A stretch of DNA of 51,600 nt from CAZUSO01 sp964622775 (GCA_964622775.1 CAZUSO010000017.1:1-51600); one strand, 5' to 3'; positions 1 through 10,049 are shown, numbered from the stretch's first letter. Notes: a model not told the origin generated them from the sequence alone. Made by a program: numbers and translations.

Positions 1-49
1 CCGTATCAAACCAGGGATGAGACGATTTTAAATATTCGAAGATGGTCAT
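1..49 (-). CDS. Partial CDS cut by the left window edge (unknown function)
   Basis: An ATG at 49-47 on the minus strand opens a frame that stays open to the window edge and gives MTIFEYLKSSHPWFDT. It lies about 85 bases downstream of the cyclase stop, in the same direction, beyond a 7-bp repeat array, so it may be the next gene of that transcript. Sixteen residues are too few to assign a family. It could also be a chance open frame. Confidence 0.4.
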   Translation of the reverse strand, partial: MTIFEYLKSSHPWFDT

Positions 50-70
50 GATATTTGTTTTTAAAATATT

Positions 71-140
71 GAATTACGAATTACGAATTACGAATTATGG
101 GTTTTGGGTTTTTCATTTTCAGTTTTCAATTTTCAATTAA
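71..140. repeat. 7-bp-period repeat array (10 units)
   Basis: Read in steps of seven from 71 the sequence is GAATTAC three times, GAATTAT, GGGTTTT twice, TCATTTT, CAGTTTT, CAATTTT, CAATTAA. The base composition of the unit changes along the array but the 7-bp phase does not slip. The cyclase stop codon (133-135 on the minus strand) lies inside the last units. It resembles the arrays in the efflux operon at 27969-30845. Confidence 0.85.
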
Positions 141-1353
141 CAAAGTACATATCCATCTTCCCTTTTCCTTTCGCTTCGACTTCGCCGCGGTATGCACATT
201 CAAAATCATGCTTTACCAATTCATACGTTATTTCGGATATATTCACCTTTCCCGCTTCGCTGTTTTGCTCCATACGGGCTGCAGTGTTTACCGTATCGCC
301 CCAGATATCGTAAGCGAATTTTTTTATGCCTACGATACCGGCTACCACGCTACCACTATGGATGCCGATACGAATTTCAAATACATTTTCGTTCCTGCGC
401 CTTTTTTCTATAAAGTCGCGTATCTCTATAGCAGCCTGAACAGTTTTTTGCGCATGTTGCGGATCGGCGGCGGGCAAACCGCAAACCGCTAAGTAGGCAT
501 CACCGACAGTCTTGATTTTTTCCAGACCGTTGCGTTCGATAATATTGTCGAAGGCGGTAAAGCATTCGTGCAATTCCTGTACCAATTGCCGGGGTTGCAG
601 TTGCTCCGAGGCTTGGGTAAAGTTGGCAAAGTCGGTGAATAAGACGGTTACATGATCAAAATAATGCGCTTCCGCCTTTCCTTTTTCCTTCAATTCTTCC
701 GCAACCTCTTCCGGAAGGATATTGAGCAGCAGCTCATCGCTGCGCAATTTCTCTGCCTGCAATTCTTTTAATGCGGAATTGAGCTTATTGAGCGCGCCGT
801 CTTTGGCATTTTCAAAAACAATGGCAATCCAGAATAATATCAGCGCCAGGCCAATATTGGTGGTCAGATAAAAAACCCTCTGAAATTCCGGTTTTATTTG
901 ATCGGGGAAAGAATAGTCATAGAAATAAAGGATAAAGAAAAGTACATCAATTAGAATAACTACTATAATGGAGAGAATAGCCCCCTTTTTATTCCATAAT
1001 AAGAGGGCAACTATGGGTGTGGTCGCCAGCCAGGAAAAGAGCACGGATAAGAATCCTCCCGTAAAGTAAACAGTTATGGCAATAGAAAAGGAACACGAAA
1101 TAAAATAAAACGGGTAGATGAAGGACAGCTTCGACTTATACCTGTAGCCGAAAAGGCAGGCAATGCTAATCAGCATAAGCGGCAACTGAGACCACAGGCC
1201 TCCGTCATAATGAATAAAGTAAGAAATGAGCGCATAATTGAGATTGAAATAAGCTATTATCAACCAGGTGGTAACGGTAAGCCTGGCTTTGCGCTGACTT
1301 TCGGCATCAGGAGGAATGGTGGAAGGGATAAAGTACTGAATTACTTTTTTCAT
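133..1353 (-). CDS. Membrane-bound class III adenylate cyclase
   Basis: Makes cAMP from ATP. The first ~185 residues hold about six hydrophobic helices; a charged helical linker (LLNILPEEVAEELKEKG) leads into a catalytic domain from about residue 230 to the end. Visible catalytic features are the metal-binding aspartates in LFTDFANFT (about 241) and TVGDAY (about 284), the adenine-selecting lysine of EKIKTVGD and aspartate of YDIWGDTVN, and the transition-state Asn/Arg of NTAARM. The Lys/Asp pair argues for adenylate over guanylate cyclase activity. The start codon overlaps the stop of the upstream oxidoreductase by one base (TAATG), implying translational coupling. The C-terminus ends inside a 7-bp repeat array. 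The family is clear; the signal sensed by the membrane part is unknown. Confidence 0.92.
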   Translation of the reverse strand: MKKVIQYFIPSTIPPDAESQRKARLTVTTWLIIAYFNLNYALISYFIHYDGGLWSQLPLMLISIACLFGYRYKSKLSFIYPFYFISCSFSIAITVYFTGGFLSVLFSWLATTPIVALLLWNKKGAILSIIVVILIDVLFFILYFYDYSFPDQIKPEFQRVFYLTTNIGLALILFWIAIVFENAKDGALNKLNSALKELQAEKLRSDELLLNILPEEVAEELKEKGKAEAHYFDHVTVLFTDFANFTQASEQLQPRQLVQELHECFTAFDNIIERNGLEKIKTVGDAYLAVCGLPAADPQHAQKTVQAAIEIRDFIEKRRRNENVFEIRIGIHSGSVVAGIVGIKKFAYDIWGDTVNTAARMEQNSEAGKVNISEITYELVKHDFECAYRGEVEAKGKGKMDMYFVN

Positions 1354-3767
1354 TATGTTGTTATTTTATAGGCAATAAAATACGCTGCAAAAATCCAAAG
1401 CCCCATAATAATACCAGAGACTAATGTGGTCAGCCATCTCATTTGCCCTGCCCTGGTGTAAATCAGGGGGAGCACAAAACAAATTAAGCCTTCTCCCATA
1501 ATAATGTAATACGGCGTATGGAATAGCATTTTCTCTGTAGGAATGTACTGCCACCATGAAGCGTATTTTGCAAAACATTCAAAAGCCGGGATAAAGAGTA
1601 TCCCGATAATAAACGTAAGCAGAGCAGCAGTTGCCAGGCGATGCTTTTTTGAAATTAAATAGCCGATATAGCCCACCTGTATCAAAATCACAGCCCAGGC
1701 AAAAGGCATATAGGCAGGCGATGCCCAAAGCATGGGTTCATGCGCAGGATATTGCAGCGATTGGATCCCATTTACAAGCCAGTTATCGGCAATCAGTTCC
1801 ACAAAGCCCGCAGCGATACCGAAAAGCAGCAGCTTTTTCAGAAATGCATCCTGCCTGCGGTATGCATACCATAAAATAATGGAATACATACCCCATGCAA
1901 GTATAAATGCGCTCACAGGGCCCCAGTCGAACCAGGCGGAAAGCGCTGCAACAGACAGCGTGCCTAACATTGTGGTGATGATAAAGCCGGCTTCATTAGT
2001 CAGGCTGAGCTTGCTAAACATAAATTTCAAAAAGCCTTCCACAACAAACAATATACCCATGAGAAAAGTGAGTGTCCGGATATACCAGGGGAAATTATCG
2101 CTGTAAGGGAGCCCTTTATTATAACGATGCCGGTCCCAACATTTCATCAGGTCAAAGAACCAGGGTTCCTTAAATTGAAATATCTGCGCGTAGTGCTTTT
2201 TATTCCCATCCGCATCAATGATGCAATTGACGGCACGCCGGGCTGCTTCATTTGCACCTTCCATAGTGGCGAGATCGGTATTCGTGCGTACGTAATCAGC
2301 GGCGAGGAAGATATTCTCAATATCAGTTGCCGCAGCAGGCCTTAATGCCCAGGTATTGACATTATTTACCAGCAGGGGTTCTTTATCTACATTTTGCCTT
2401 TTCTTTTTCTCCCAGTGAATATCCCGGTCGAGATAATAAAATTCAACCATGCTGCGGTCGATTATTTTTTTACCATTTACATTGAGGCTTTTTTCAATCT
2501 GCTCCCACACATACTTTTCAATTGTTGCAGCATCACAATCCTCCGCCAACACCGTTCTGTACTTTGTGTGTAACCAGTCTGAAATATCTACGCTCAGTAT
2601 TCCCTTCACCTTGCCGTTATATCTTTTACTCAGGTCATAATCATCCCAAAACTGTATTTGCGAAATTGCGGTGAGCGCCCATTCCGTATCGCTGAAAATA
2701 ATATGCCCTTTATTAATGCTTACGTTCTCATTCAGGTAATATTGAATACCGTTCATCCAGCTTACGCTTGGAGCAAGTGTCTTCAGATAAGAAAAACAGG
2801 GATCAACATCAATCATCTGATCTGTAATTAATTCCGTCATACGCTCAATCGGGCAGGCAAACAAATAATGATCGCCCTGCACGGCGATTTCTTTTCGCTG
2901 TGCCGCATCCGAATCGTGCATGCTTATGACAACGCTGCTCACCTTTCTGTCCTGCATTTCAATGCGCACCACTTTTGCATCATGTATGTATTTTACGCCT
3001 TTTGCGAGCAAATAGACTTTCCAGGGATTAAGCCATGCATCATTCGTAGGTGCATTTAATACCCTGTCCGGATTTACCCAGGGTTGGATGCCGCAATAAA
3101 TAAGTTGTAAAACAATATCGCCGCCGGTTTTTGTAGAAGCGGTTTTGGCATTTGCGGCAACAAGCGTTCTGGTAAAGCCGATAACTAAGAGGTTCCTGTA
3201 GGTTTCCGAAAAATTATCGGCCTGCATATATTCCCACCACCCGATTTTTTCATAATCATTATCTCTGCGTCTTCTGCAACTCGTAGCCAGTTGCATCATC
3301 CGGTCTGCAAAAAAGGTTTTTTCTTCATCAGTAAGCCCGGTATCCACGCCGCGAAAGAGGTTATTCAACAGAAGTTTCCAACCTGCACGGGTGCGGGGAA
3401 ACCTGGCATTTACCAAAATGCTTTCTTTACCATAGCGGGCAAGCATAATGGTTTTAGTAGGCGTAAGATTTGCAGATACGCCGCCTGGCTGTATTTTTCC
3501 ACTTTTGTCTTTAAAAGGAATACGACTCATGGTGTCAATGACATGCCGGTAAAAACCGGGAAAAAACCGGAAACCATGTTCTCCCGGAAGAAATCCGTCA
3601 GGCTCCTGCAGGTTAGTGCCCGGCACATCTACGCTACGCGCCTTGCCCCCAACATATTGGGTATTGACTTCATATATTTCTACCTCATAACCTCTTTCGA
3701 TCAGCTCCTGCGCTGCGCTCATTCCGGCAACGCCTCCGCCAAGAATAACTACCTTTTTTGGCTTCAT
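1353..3767 (-). CDS. FAD-dependent amine-oxidase/desaturase-like protein with C-terminal membrane domain
   Basis: The N-terminus carries a Rossmann dinucleotide site, VVILGGGVAGMSAAQEL, followed by the acidic end of the second strand (VEIYE). The first ~545 residues read as a flavin oxidoreductase of the phytoene desaturase / hydroxysqualene dehydroxylase type, including the C-terminal FAD-contact stretch IENIFLAADYVRTNTDLATMEGA cut here to its sense: a GANEAARRAV helix follows. From about residue 560 there are roughly eight hydrophobic helices, unusual for plain desaturases, so the protein is probably anchored in the inner membrane and acts on a lipid such as an isoprenoid. The substrate is not inferable. 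It is the first gene of an operon with the adenylate cyclase, overlapping it by one base. Confidence 0.8.
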   Translation of the reverse strand: MKPKKVVILGGGVAGMSAAQELIERGYEVEIYEVNTQYVGGKARSVDVPGTNLQEPDGFLPGEHGFRFFPGFYRHVIDTMSRIPFKDKSGKIQPGGVSANLTPTKTIMLARYGKESILVNARFPRTRAGWKLLLNNLFRGVDTGLTDEEKTFFADRMMQLATSCRRRRDNDYEKIGWWEYMQADNFSETYRNLLVIGFTRTLVAANAKTASTKTGGDIVLQLIYCGIQPWVNPDRVLNAPTNDAWLNPWKVYLLAKGVKYIHDAKVVRIEMQDRKVSSVVISMHDSDAAQRKEIAVQGDHYLFACPIERMTELITDQMIDVDPCFSYLKTLAPSVSWMNGIQYYLNENVSINKGHIIFSDTEWALTAISQIQFWDDYDLSKRYNGKVKGILSVDISDWLHTKYRTVLAEDCDAATIEKYVWEQIEKSLNVNGKKIIDRSMVEFYYLDRDIHWEKKKRQNVDKEPLLVNNVNTWALRPAAATDIENIFLAADYVRTNTDLATMEGANEAARRAVNCIIDADGNKKHYAQIFQFKEPWFFDLMKCWDRHRYNKGLPYSDNFPWYIRTLTFLMGILFVVEGFLKFMFSKLSLTNEAGFIITTMLGTLSVAALSAWFDWGPVSAFILAWGMYSIILWYAYRRQDAFLKKLLLFGIAAGFVELIADNWLVNGIQSLQYPAHEPMLWASPAYMPFAWAVILIQVGYIGYLISKKHRLATAALLTFIIGILFIPAFECFAKYASWWQYIPTEKMLFHTPYYIIMGEGLICFVLPLIYTRAGQMRWLTTLVSGIIMGLWIFAAYFIAYKITT

Positions 3768-4402
3768 ATCATATTATTTTGAAAACTGATTAACCCTCCG
3801 ACCGGACTACGATAATTTATTGCTCACTGATCGATTCTTTTGGGAACATGACAGATTCAGGCTGCAAAACGTCATTTATTCATTCCGTTGCTTTTCACTG
3901 CCATGTCACCAAAATGAATACATTCAAAATCTAACGTCACACATACCCCGCCACAGAAGATATATTTAAGGTGTATGGATTTTTGAAAAGTTAATGTGCA
4001 ATAAAGCCATAAAGTTATTTAAAATCTAAAAGAAAAAAATAGTTATAACTTAAAAAAATAATCCTCCATACCGGATTGAAAATGTTTCTCCCCTGAAATC
4101 CGTATCTGGCACAGCTTTCTCCGTAACCTGCCTGCCCTCTTGTCCCAAATATTCAAAATTATTTTTCCTGAATTCATAAGATATTACCTGAGGCCGTCAT
4201 TCCAGAACAGCCCGTTCTCTTTTTGTTGTCGGAGAAAAGGCCAACAGTGGCGAAAAGACGAAAGTCATTCATTCCGAATCTAAAGAATTTACATGTTGTT
4301 AGCAACAAATAACATCAGGCGAGGAAACAAAGATCATATTTGGGAAACAAAAGGTATATTTATATTAGATTTGCTTTCCAAAAAATCCATACAGCATCGT
4401 AT
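3768..4402. other. Divergent intergenic region, no gene seen
   Basis: This 635-base spacer separates the minus-strand oxidoreductase and the plus-strand kbl gene. Both strands have frequent stops and no convincing coding frame. It is AT-rich near 4000-4080 and carries the candidate kbl promoter at its right end. A short dyad TTGTTAGCAACAA lies near 4296-4308. Confidence 0.6.
4339..4373 (+). promoter_or_regulatory. Candidate promoter of kbl
   Basis: TAGATTTG at 4366-4373 matches the Bacteroidota -7 pattern TAnnTTTG; a TTTG at 4339-4342 could be the -33 element, although the 23-base spacer is slightly long. Transcription would start near 4380, giving a short leader before the ATG at 4403 and excluding the longer upstream start at 4340. 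Confidence 0.4.
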
Positions 4403-5593
4403 ATGTCCTCAAAAAACTTTTACACAAGGCTTCAAAACGAAATTGACGGAATCCGGGATTCCGGACTGTTCAAAAACGAACGTATTATCGAATCTCCGCA
4501 AAGCGCAGAGATTACGGTCAACGGCAAAAAGGTGCTGAACTTTTGCGCCAATAATTACTTAGGCTTATCCTCGCATCCGAAAGTGCTGGAGGCGGCGAAA
4601 AACACCATCGACCATCGCGGATACGGCATGAGCTCGGTACGCTTTATCTGCGGCACACAGGACATTCATAAAGAGCTGGAAGAAAAACTGTCCCGGTTTC
4701 TCGGTATGGAAGACACTATTTTATATGTGGCCTGTTTTGATGCCAACGGCGGTGTCTTTGAACCTTTATTAGGAGAAGAAGATGTCATCATTTCCGATGA
4801 GCTGAATCATGCCTCCATCATTGACGGCGTCCGCCTGTGCAAAGCGAAAAGAGCCCGTTACAAACACGATAACCTAAACGATCTTGAATTACAACTACAG
4901 GCGCATAAGGATGCCCGAACCCGTTTTATCGTTACCGATTCCGTTTTTTCTATGGATGGCACCATCGCGCAGCTCGATAAGATCTGCGATCTCGCCGATC
5001 AATATGACGCCATCGTGATGATTGACGAAAGCCACTCTTCCGGCTTTATGGGAAAAACCGGTCGCGGCGTACATGAGCTTTGCGACGTAATGGATCGCGT
5101 GGATATCATCACCGGCACCTTAGGCAAGGCCCTGGGCGGCGCTTCGGGAGGATTTACCAGCGGTAAGAAAGCTGTCATTGAAATGCTGCGTCAGCGCAGC
5201 CGCCCTTATTTATTCAGCAATACGCTGGCGCCGTCCGTAGTGGGCGCTTCCATCGCCGTGCTGGATATGCTGAGCGAAACTACTCAACTAAGAGACAAGC
5301 TGGAAAGCAATACCCTTTATTTCCGCAAAAAGATGACCGAAGCAGGGTTTGATATCAAGCCTGGCCGCCATCCCATTACGCCCATCATGCTGTATGATGC
5401 CGTTGTAGCCCAGGAAATGGCTTCGCGTATGCTGGAAGAAGGTATTTACGTTACCGGGTTTTTCTTCCCCGTTGTACCTAAAGGTCAGGCCAGAATACGT
5501 GTACAGATATCAGCCGCTCATGATCAGCGTCATCTGGATAAAGCTATTGATGCCTTTACCAAAGTAGGTAAGGAACTTGGCGTTTTGAAATAA
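4403..5593 (+). CDS. kbl: Glycine C-acetyltransferase (2-amino-3-ketobutyrate CoA ligase)
   Basis: PLP enzyme of the alpha-oxoamine synthase family that cleaves 2-amino-3-ketobutyrate with CoA to glycine and acetyl-CoA, the second step of threonine catabolism. The chosen start gives 396 residues, close to the usual ~398, and begins MSSKNFYTRLQNEI; the in-frame ATG at 4340 would add 21 residues that lie across the likely promoter. Landmarks are NFCANNYLGLSSHP near residue 45, the IDESHSSGFMG loop holding the PLP-stacking region, and the Schiff-base lysine in GTLGKALGG (about Lys242). No threonine dehydrogenase gene lies next to it here. Other members of the family (KAS/ALAS/BioF) are possible, but the overall sequence fits Kbl best. 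Confidence 0.93.
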   Translation: MSSKNFYTRLQNEIDGIRDSGLFKNERIIESPQSAEITVNGKKVLNFCANNYLGLSSHPKVLEAAKNTIDHRGYGMSSVRFICGTQDIHKELEEKLSRFLGMEDTILYVACFDANGGVFEPLLGEEDVIISDELNHASIIDGVRLCKAKRARYKHDNLNDLELQLQAHKDARTRFIVTDSVFSMDGTIAQLDKICDLADQYDAIVMIDESHSSGFMGKTGRGVHELCDVMDRVDIITGTLGKALGGASGGFTSGKKAVIEMLRQRSRPYLFSNTLAPSVVGASIAVLDMLSETTQLRDKLESNTLYFRKKMTEAGFDIKPGRHPITPIMLYDAVVAQEMASRMLEEGIYVTGFFFPVVPKGQARIRVQISAAHDQRHLDKAIDAFTKVGKELGVLK

Positions 5594-5639
5594 ATCCGGA
5601 AAATCCCCGTTTATCAACATTAATCAAAAAAAAACCGGA

Positions 5640-8096
5640 TTGAAATTCAAAATATTAAGGGGGATATGGCTGCTTAGCATTTTGCTGCCTCTTTCCCCCA
5701 TTTATGGGCAATCAGGTCATTGTTCCATACAGGGAACTATTGCTGATGACGAAGGACAGGGCATTGACGGTGCGGCTGTTTCCTTAATGCATTCGGGGGA
5801 TTCCAGCCTGGTAAGCGCCACGCTTTCCGACACTTCAGGTCAATTCGAATTCGGGCAATTGCCGGCTACGAATTATTTTCTGATCGTCAATTATTTTGGA
5901 TACGGGGATTATACCGGCGCATCTTTCCGGCTCCCGGTGAAGCCGGACACATTACGGCTTGCCGCTATTATCCTGCATCCTCAGAACAATGAATTATCGG
6001 AAATTACCATTACCGGGCAAAAGCGACTCATAGAGCAAAAAGCAGACCGGGTGATCCTGAATGTGGATGCGCTCCTCAGTAATGCAGGCAGCAACGCGCT
6101 GGAGGTGCTCAAAAAATCGCCGGGCCTGACGGTGGATGAAAACGGCAATATATCCTTAAGAGGCAAAAGCGGTGTACTGATTTTTATTGATGATAAACCA
6201 ACTTATTTATCGCCACCGGAACTGGCGGCCTATCTGCAAGCACTGCCTGCAAGTGCATTAAACCAGATAGAAATCATGACCAATCCGCCGGCTAAATATG
6301 ATGCGGCAGGTAATGCGGGCGTCGTTAATATCCGCCTGAAAAAGTCCACTCAAAAGGGATTCAACGGCAATGTCAATCTGGGATACAACCAGGGGCATTA
6401 CGCCCGTTTCAACAACAGCCTTAACCTGAACTATAATATCGGGAAGGTCAATCTTTTTTCCACCCTGACCTATAACAATATCGTCAGCAGTCAGCATCTG
6501 GATCTGGAACGGCATTATTTTCATGAAGACGGAACGGAAACCAGCGCCTTTTATCAAAATACATTTATCAAGGATCATGCATCGGGGCCTAAGCTCCGGC
6601 TGGGACTTGATTATTATCCCAATGCAAAATCCACTTTCGGCATTTCCGCCTCAGGGTTTCGCTGGGCCAGCAATCAAGGGTCCCTTAATGAGGCTACCCT
6701 TACCGGCGCCGACGGGCAACCTGTTAATACCGTATACGCCGATGCAACAGCAAAGCGCCCTTTCTATAATTTCACCACGAATCTTAATTACAGCTACAAA
6801 CCCGACAGCAATGGACGGGAGCTGGCCTTCAATGCGGACTACCTGCACTTTAACGGCACATTGCAAAACAGCTTGCTCAACGAGGTTTTCCTGCCCGATG
6901 GAACCTTGCAATCTACAAGCAATCTGGTAGGGAAGCTTCCCTCTTCCATTGACATTCTAAGCACCAGCGGCGATTATACCAGCCCGGTAAGCAGGATGGC
7001 TAAAATAGAGGCCGGCTATAAGATTAGTTATATTGAGACGAAAAATATCGCCGATTTCTTTGATGAAAAAGGAGGGGTTCTGGAACCCAATATCATTTTT
7101 ACCAATCACTTCAACTACCGCGAAAATATCAATGCTGCCTATATCAATTTTAATATTGAAAAAAAGCGCCTGGCTGTTCAGGCAGGATTACGATACGAAA
7201 ATAATTTTATCAATGGTCACCAGGTCGGCGATATCAACAGACCGGATTCTGTTTTCAACCGGGTATTCAATAGCTTTTTTCCGACAGTGTATCTCAGTTA
7301 TAAATTAGACACGGCTAATGTGCATCTCCTGAATTGTTCTTATGGCAGAAGGATAGACCGGCCCAATTACCAGGATTTGAATCCTTTCACCTATCCTCTC
7401 GACCGCTACACGCTTTATGGCGGAAACCCTTATTTGCTCCCTTCATTTTCCAACAACCTGGAATTGTCCTATTCTTTCAAAAGCGCATTTACGGCAACAC
7501 TGTTTTACAGTTTTGTAAAAGATGTGATATCCGAAACCATAGAACAGCAAAACGGAATTTTCTATAGCCGCCCCGGGAATATCGGCACACAATATGCTTA
7601 CGGGATAATGGCAAACGCTACTTTCAATCCCTCAAAAAGTTGGATTGTCAACGGTTATTCCAGCCTGGTCAGCAACCGTTTTCTTGCAGATATATACGGC
7701 CATCCATTGGACAACAAAGGGCTTAACTGGTCGATCCGTATTTTTAACCAGTTTATGATCAATGACCGGTGGAGTGCGGAATTATCGGGGTTTTATCAGA
7801 CCACGGATTACTATGCACAATTCATTATGATTCCCACCGGGGCGGTGAATGTGGCATGCTCCAGGAAAATATGGAAAGATAAAGCCTCTATTAAAATTGG
7901 TGTGCAGGATATATTTTTCAGCAATAAACCCGGAGGAAAGATCACGGGATTAGTCAATTCTTCTGCGCAATGGCGCAACGAGGTGGACAGCCGCTACATA
8001 TCGCTCGCATTCAGCTATCGTTTCAACCGGGGAAAAGTAGTGAAAGAGCGCAGGAGCGGTGATGTGGACAGCGAAAAAAATCGGGTCAAACTCTAA
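5640..8096 (+). CDS. Outer-membrane beta-barrel protein, TonB-dependent receptor-like
   Basis: Predicted outer-membrane receptor. Residues 1-24 form a signal peptide ending PIYGQ; residues ~27-105 are a carboxypeptidase regulatory-like beta-sandwich (IQGTIADDEGQGIDGAAVSL); then comes a plug-like region with ALEVLKKSPGLTVDENGNI and GVLIFIDDKP, and a long barrel of alternating strands. This order matches the outer membrane beta-barrel family common in Bacteroidota. The start is TTG at 5640: no in-frame ATG precedes the signal peptide, and the first internal ATG would remove it. An inverted repeat AATCCGG/CCGGATT (5593-5599 and 5635-5641) covers the start codon. It follows kbl by 46 bases and ends 12 bases before the convergent peptidase. 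Ligand unknown. Confidence 0.88.
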   Translation: MKFKILRGIWLLSILLPLSPIYGQSGHCSIQGTIADDEGQGIDGAAVSLMHSGDSSLVSATLSDTSGQFEFGQLPATNYFLIVNYFGYGDYTGASFRLPVKPDTLRLAAIILHPQNNELSEITITGQKRLIEQKADRVILNVDALLSNAGSNALEVLKKSPGLTVDENGNISLRGKSGVLIFIDDKPTYLSPPELAAYLQALPASALNQIEIMTNPPAKYDAAGNAGVVNIRLKKSTQKGFNGNVNLGYNQGHYARFNNSLNLNYNIGKVNLFSTLTYNNIVSSQHLDLERHYFHEDGTETSAFYQNTFIKDHASGPKLRLGLDYYPNAKSTFGISASGFRWASNQGSLNEATLTGADGQPVNTVYADATAKRPFYNFTTNLNYSYKPDSNGRELAFNADYLHFNGTLQNSLLNEVFLPDGTLQSTSNLVGKLPSSIDILSTSGDYTSPVSRMAKIEAGYKISYIETKNIADFFDEKGGVLEPNIIFTNHFNYRENINAAYINFNIEKKRLAVQAGLRYENNFINGHQVGDINRPDSVFNRVFNSFFPTVYLSYKLDTANVHLLNCSYGRRIDRPNYQDLNPFTYPLDRYTLYGGNPYLLPSFSNNLELSYSFKSAFTATLFYSFVKDVISETIEQQNGIFYSRPGNIGTQYAYGIMANATFNPSKSWIVNGYSSLVSNRFLADIYGHPLDNKGLNWSIRIFNQFMINDRWSAELSGFYQTTDYYAQFIMIPTGAVNVACSRKIWKDKASIKIGVQDIFFSNKPGGKITGLVNSSAQWRNEVDSRYISLAFSYRFNRGKVVKERRSGDVDSEKNRVKL

Positions 8097-8108
8097 CTGT
8101 TTGATCGG

Positions 8109-10049
8109 CTAATGCTTTACCTCATAGACGTTATTGCTTCTGTCCGTATCCGCCATGCGTTGCGTGGGATCAAGCTCAATCTGCCGAAGCCCGGTTAGGT
8201 TTTCTCCACGAATTACCAGCGTAAAATCCCGGTTGGCCCAGGGCCAGCTTAATTGCTGCGAATCCGAAAGCACCCATTTTCCTCCATAAGGCGTATAGTC
8301 GGTTTTCGCTTTCAGCATCAGATCCAGCGAGATATTATACACAATAATGCTGCCATCAAGCTTCGTAATGACCACGTCCACCGGCATAGGCATTTCACCA
8401 ATACGCCTGATCCGGACATTGACATGATCCGTCTCCTGCCATACGCTGTCAATACCATAGTCAATATGTTTAGTCGTGTTGATCCAGTATTCCTTGTACC
8501 AGTCTAACTTCATGCCGCTACATCGCTCGGCCACACGCATAAAATCATCGGCATCGGGATTCCGCAACTTCCATTGGTTATAATATTCCAGCAGGATTTT
8601 ATCCCGCATGGATTCTCCCACAATATAACCGAGTTGTGCGAGAAATACGGCACCTTTGCCATAGACGGAGGCTCCGTAAGCGGCATTGGTTTCGTAATGA
8701 TCGGCATGCGTGGTCAACGGTTCCTCAAAGCCCTTTTGAACCATATTAAAATAAGACCGGTAATTATCCGAATGCATTAAAGGCAATTCTGCAGTAGCCG
8801 AGTCGAGCCAGCGCAGCGCCTTCTTATTGTTACTGATTTGTTCCCGGTAAATATTTTGGTGGTATTCCGCCATGACCACATCCGTGGCATAATCGGTAAA
8901 ACCCTCGTCCATCCAGGGATACAGACTTTCATTAGTGGCCAGCATCAACTGGTACCAGCTATGCATCCATTCATGAAATACCGTTCCGATACCGGGTCCG
9001 GCAATTAAAGTGGCCATAGGATATTCCATACCGCCGTCCCCGCCCTGAATGAAGGAATATTGCGGGTATAAATATTTTCCAAAACGGGACTCCATAAAGG
9101 GCAACATTTGTACGGTTGCATCCGCTACATGTTCCCAGGCCGAATCATTAGCCGCATCACCGGGCTTATTTTTATAAACCGTGTGCAACACTACGCCATC
9201 GGCTGTTTCCCGCACCAGGTGCCGGTATGCTGTGTCAGCAGCCCAGACAAAATCGTGAACATCTTTTGCCACAAAGCGCCAGGTACGTTCAGCTGTAGCA
9301 ACCGGTTTTAAATCTGTTCCGGGCCGGTCATAACCCCAGCCGATTTCATCTGCATGTTGTAATACGCCGGTAGCGCCAAGAAGGTAATCTTTGTCAATAT
9401 GAATGGTCACGTCATAATCACCCCAGACACCGTAAAATTCCCGTGCCACATAAGGCGTAGGATGCCATCCTTCTTTGTCATAAGCGCAGATTTTGGGGTA
9501 CCACTGGCTCATGCTGTAACGAACACCGGTATTAGGATTATCACGCCCCGAACGACGAATCTGAACAGGCACCTGCGATTCAAAAACCGTTTCAAAAACC
9601 GTGGACTGTCCCGGCAGCAAAGGTTCGGGCAAGCTTACTTCCATAATTGTGCCGTCGAATTTGAGATCAATATGCAGATCCTGGTTTTGAATCTGAATAC
9701 TTCGGATAAATACATCGCCCCTTTCATCATTTTTCAGATTTTGTATCCGGTCTGCAATCCGGGGATCCCAGTCACGACGGCCAACGATCATCTTTTCACC
9801 CAGCAACCGGCTGCGTACATCCATAAGGCTCCCCGGACGAAATGCATTCCAGTAAAGATGAAAATAAACTTTATCCAGCGTATCCGGAGAATTATTGTAA
9901 TACCGGATCGTTTGCCGGCCGGTTAATACATTGCGCACAACGTCCATATCCACATCCATCCGGTATTCCACACGTTGCTGCCAGTAACCGGGCTCTGCAT
10001 TCAGCGGAATTAAAATGCCACACAGTATAACCGTAACCCAATATCTCAT
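8109..10049 (-). CDS. M1-family zinc metallopeptidase (secreted)
   Basis: Gluzincin aminopeptidase-like protein. A signal peptide (MRYWVTVILCGILIPLNAEP) precedes an M1 N-terminal beta-domain. The zinc site is HEWMH at residues 359-363, with the third ligand Glu382 in MDEGFTDYA, exactly the HExxH-x18-E spacing of the family. GGMEYPM just before it occupies the place of the GxMEN substrate-binding motif. The length of 646 fits secreted Bacteroidota M1 proteins. It probably trims peptides in the periplasm or at the cell surface. A TATATTTG box lies 27 bases upstream of the start. Family assignment is firm, substrate preference is not. Confidence 0.92.
   Translation of the reverse strand: MRYWVTVILCGILIPLNAEPGYWQQRVEYRMDVDMDVVRNVLTGRQTIRYYNNSPDTLDKVYFHLYWNAFRPGSLMDVRSRLLGEKMIVGRRDWDPRIADRIQNLKNDERGDVFIRSIQIQNQDLHIDLKFDGTIMEVSLPEPLLPGQSTVFETVFESQVPVQIRRSGRDNPNTGVRYSMSQWYPKICAYDKEGWHPTPYVAREFYGVWGDYDVTIHIDKDYLLGATGVLQHADEIGWGYDRPGTDLKPVATAERTWRFVAKDVHDFVWAADTAYRHLVRETADGVVLHTVYKNKPGDAANDSAWEHVADATVQMLPFMESRFGKYLYPQYSFIQGGDGGMEYPMATLIAGPGIGTVFHEWMHSWYQLMLATNESLYPWMDEGFTDYATDVVMAEYHQNIYREQISNNKKALRWLDSATAELPLMHSDNYRSYFNMVQKGFEEPLTTHADHYETNAAYGASVYGKGAVFLAQLGYIVGESMRDKILLEYYNQWKLRNPDADDFMRVAERCSGMKLDWYKEYWINTTKHIDYGIDSVWQETDHVNVRIRRIGEMPMPVDVVITKLDGSIIVYNISLDLMLKAKTDYTPYGGKWVLSDSQQLSWPWANRDFTLVIRGENLTGLRQIELDPTQRMADTDRSNNVYEVKH

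Noticed and set aside
4340..4402. Upstream start of kbl adding 21 residues
   Set aside because: The extra part crosses the likely -7 box, and the shorter product has the family's usual length and N-terminus.
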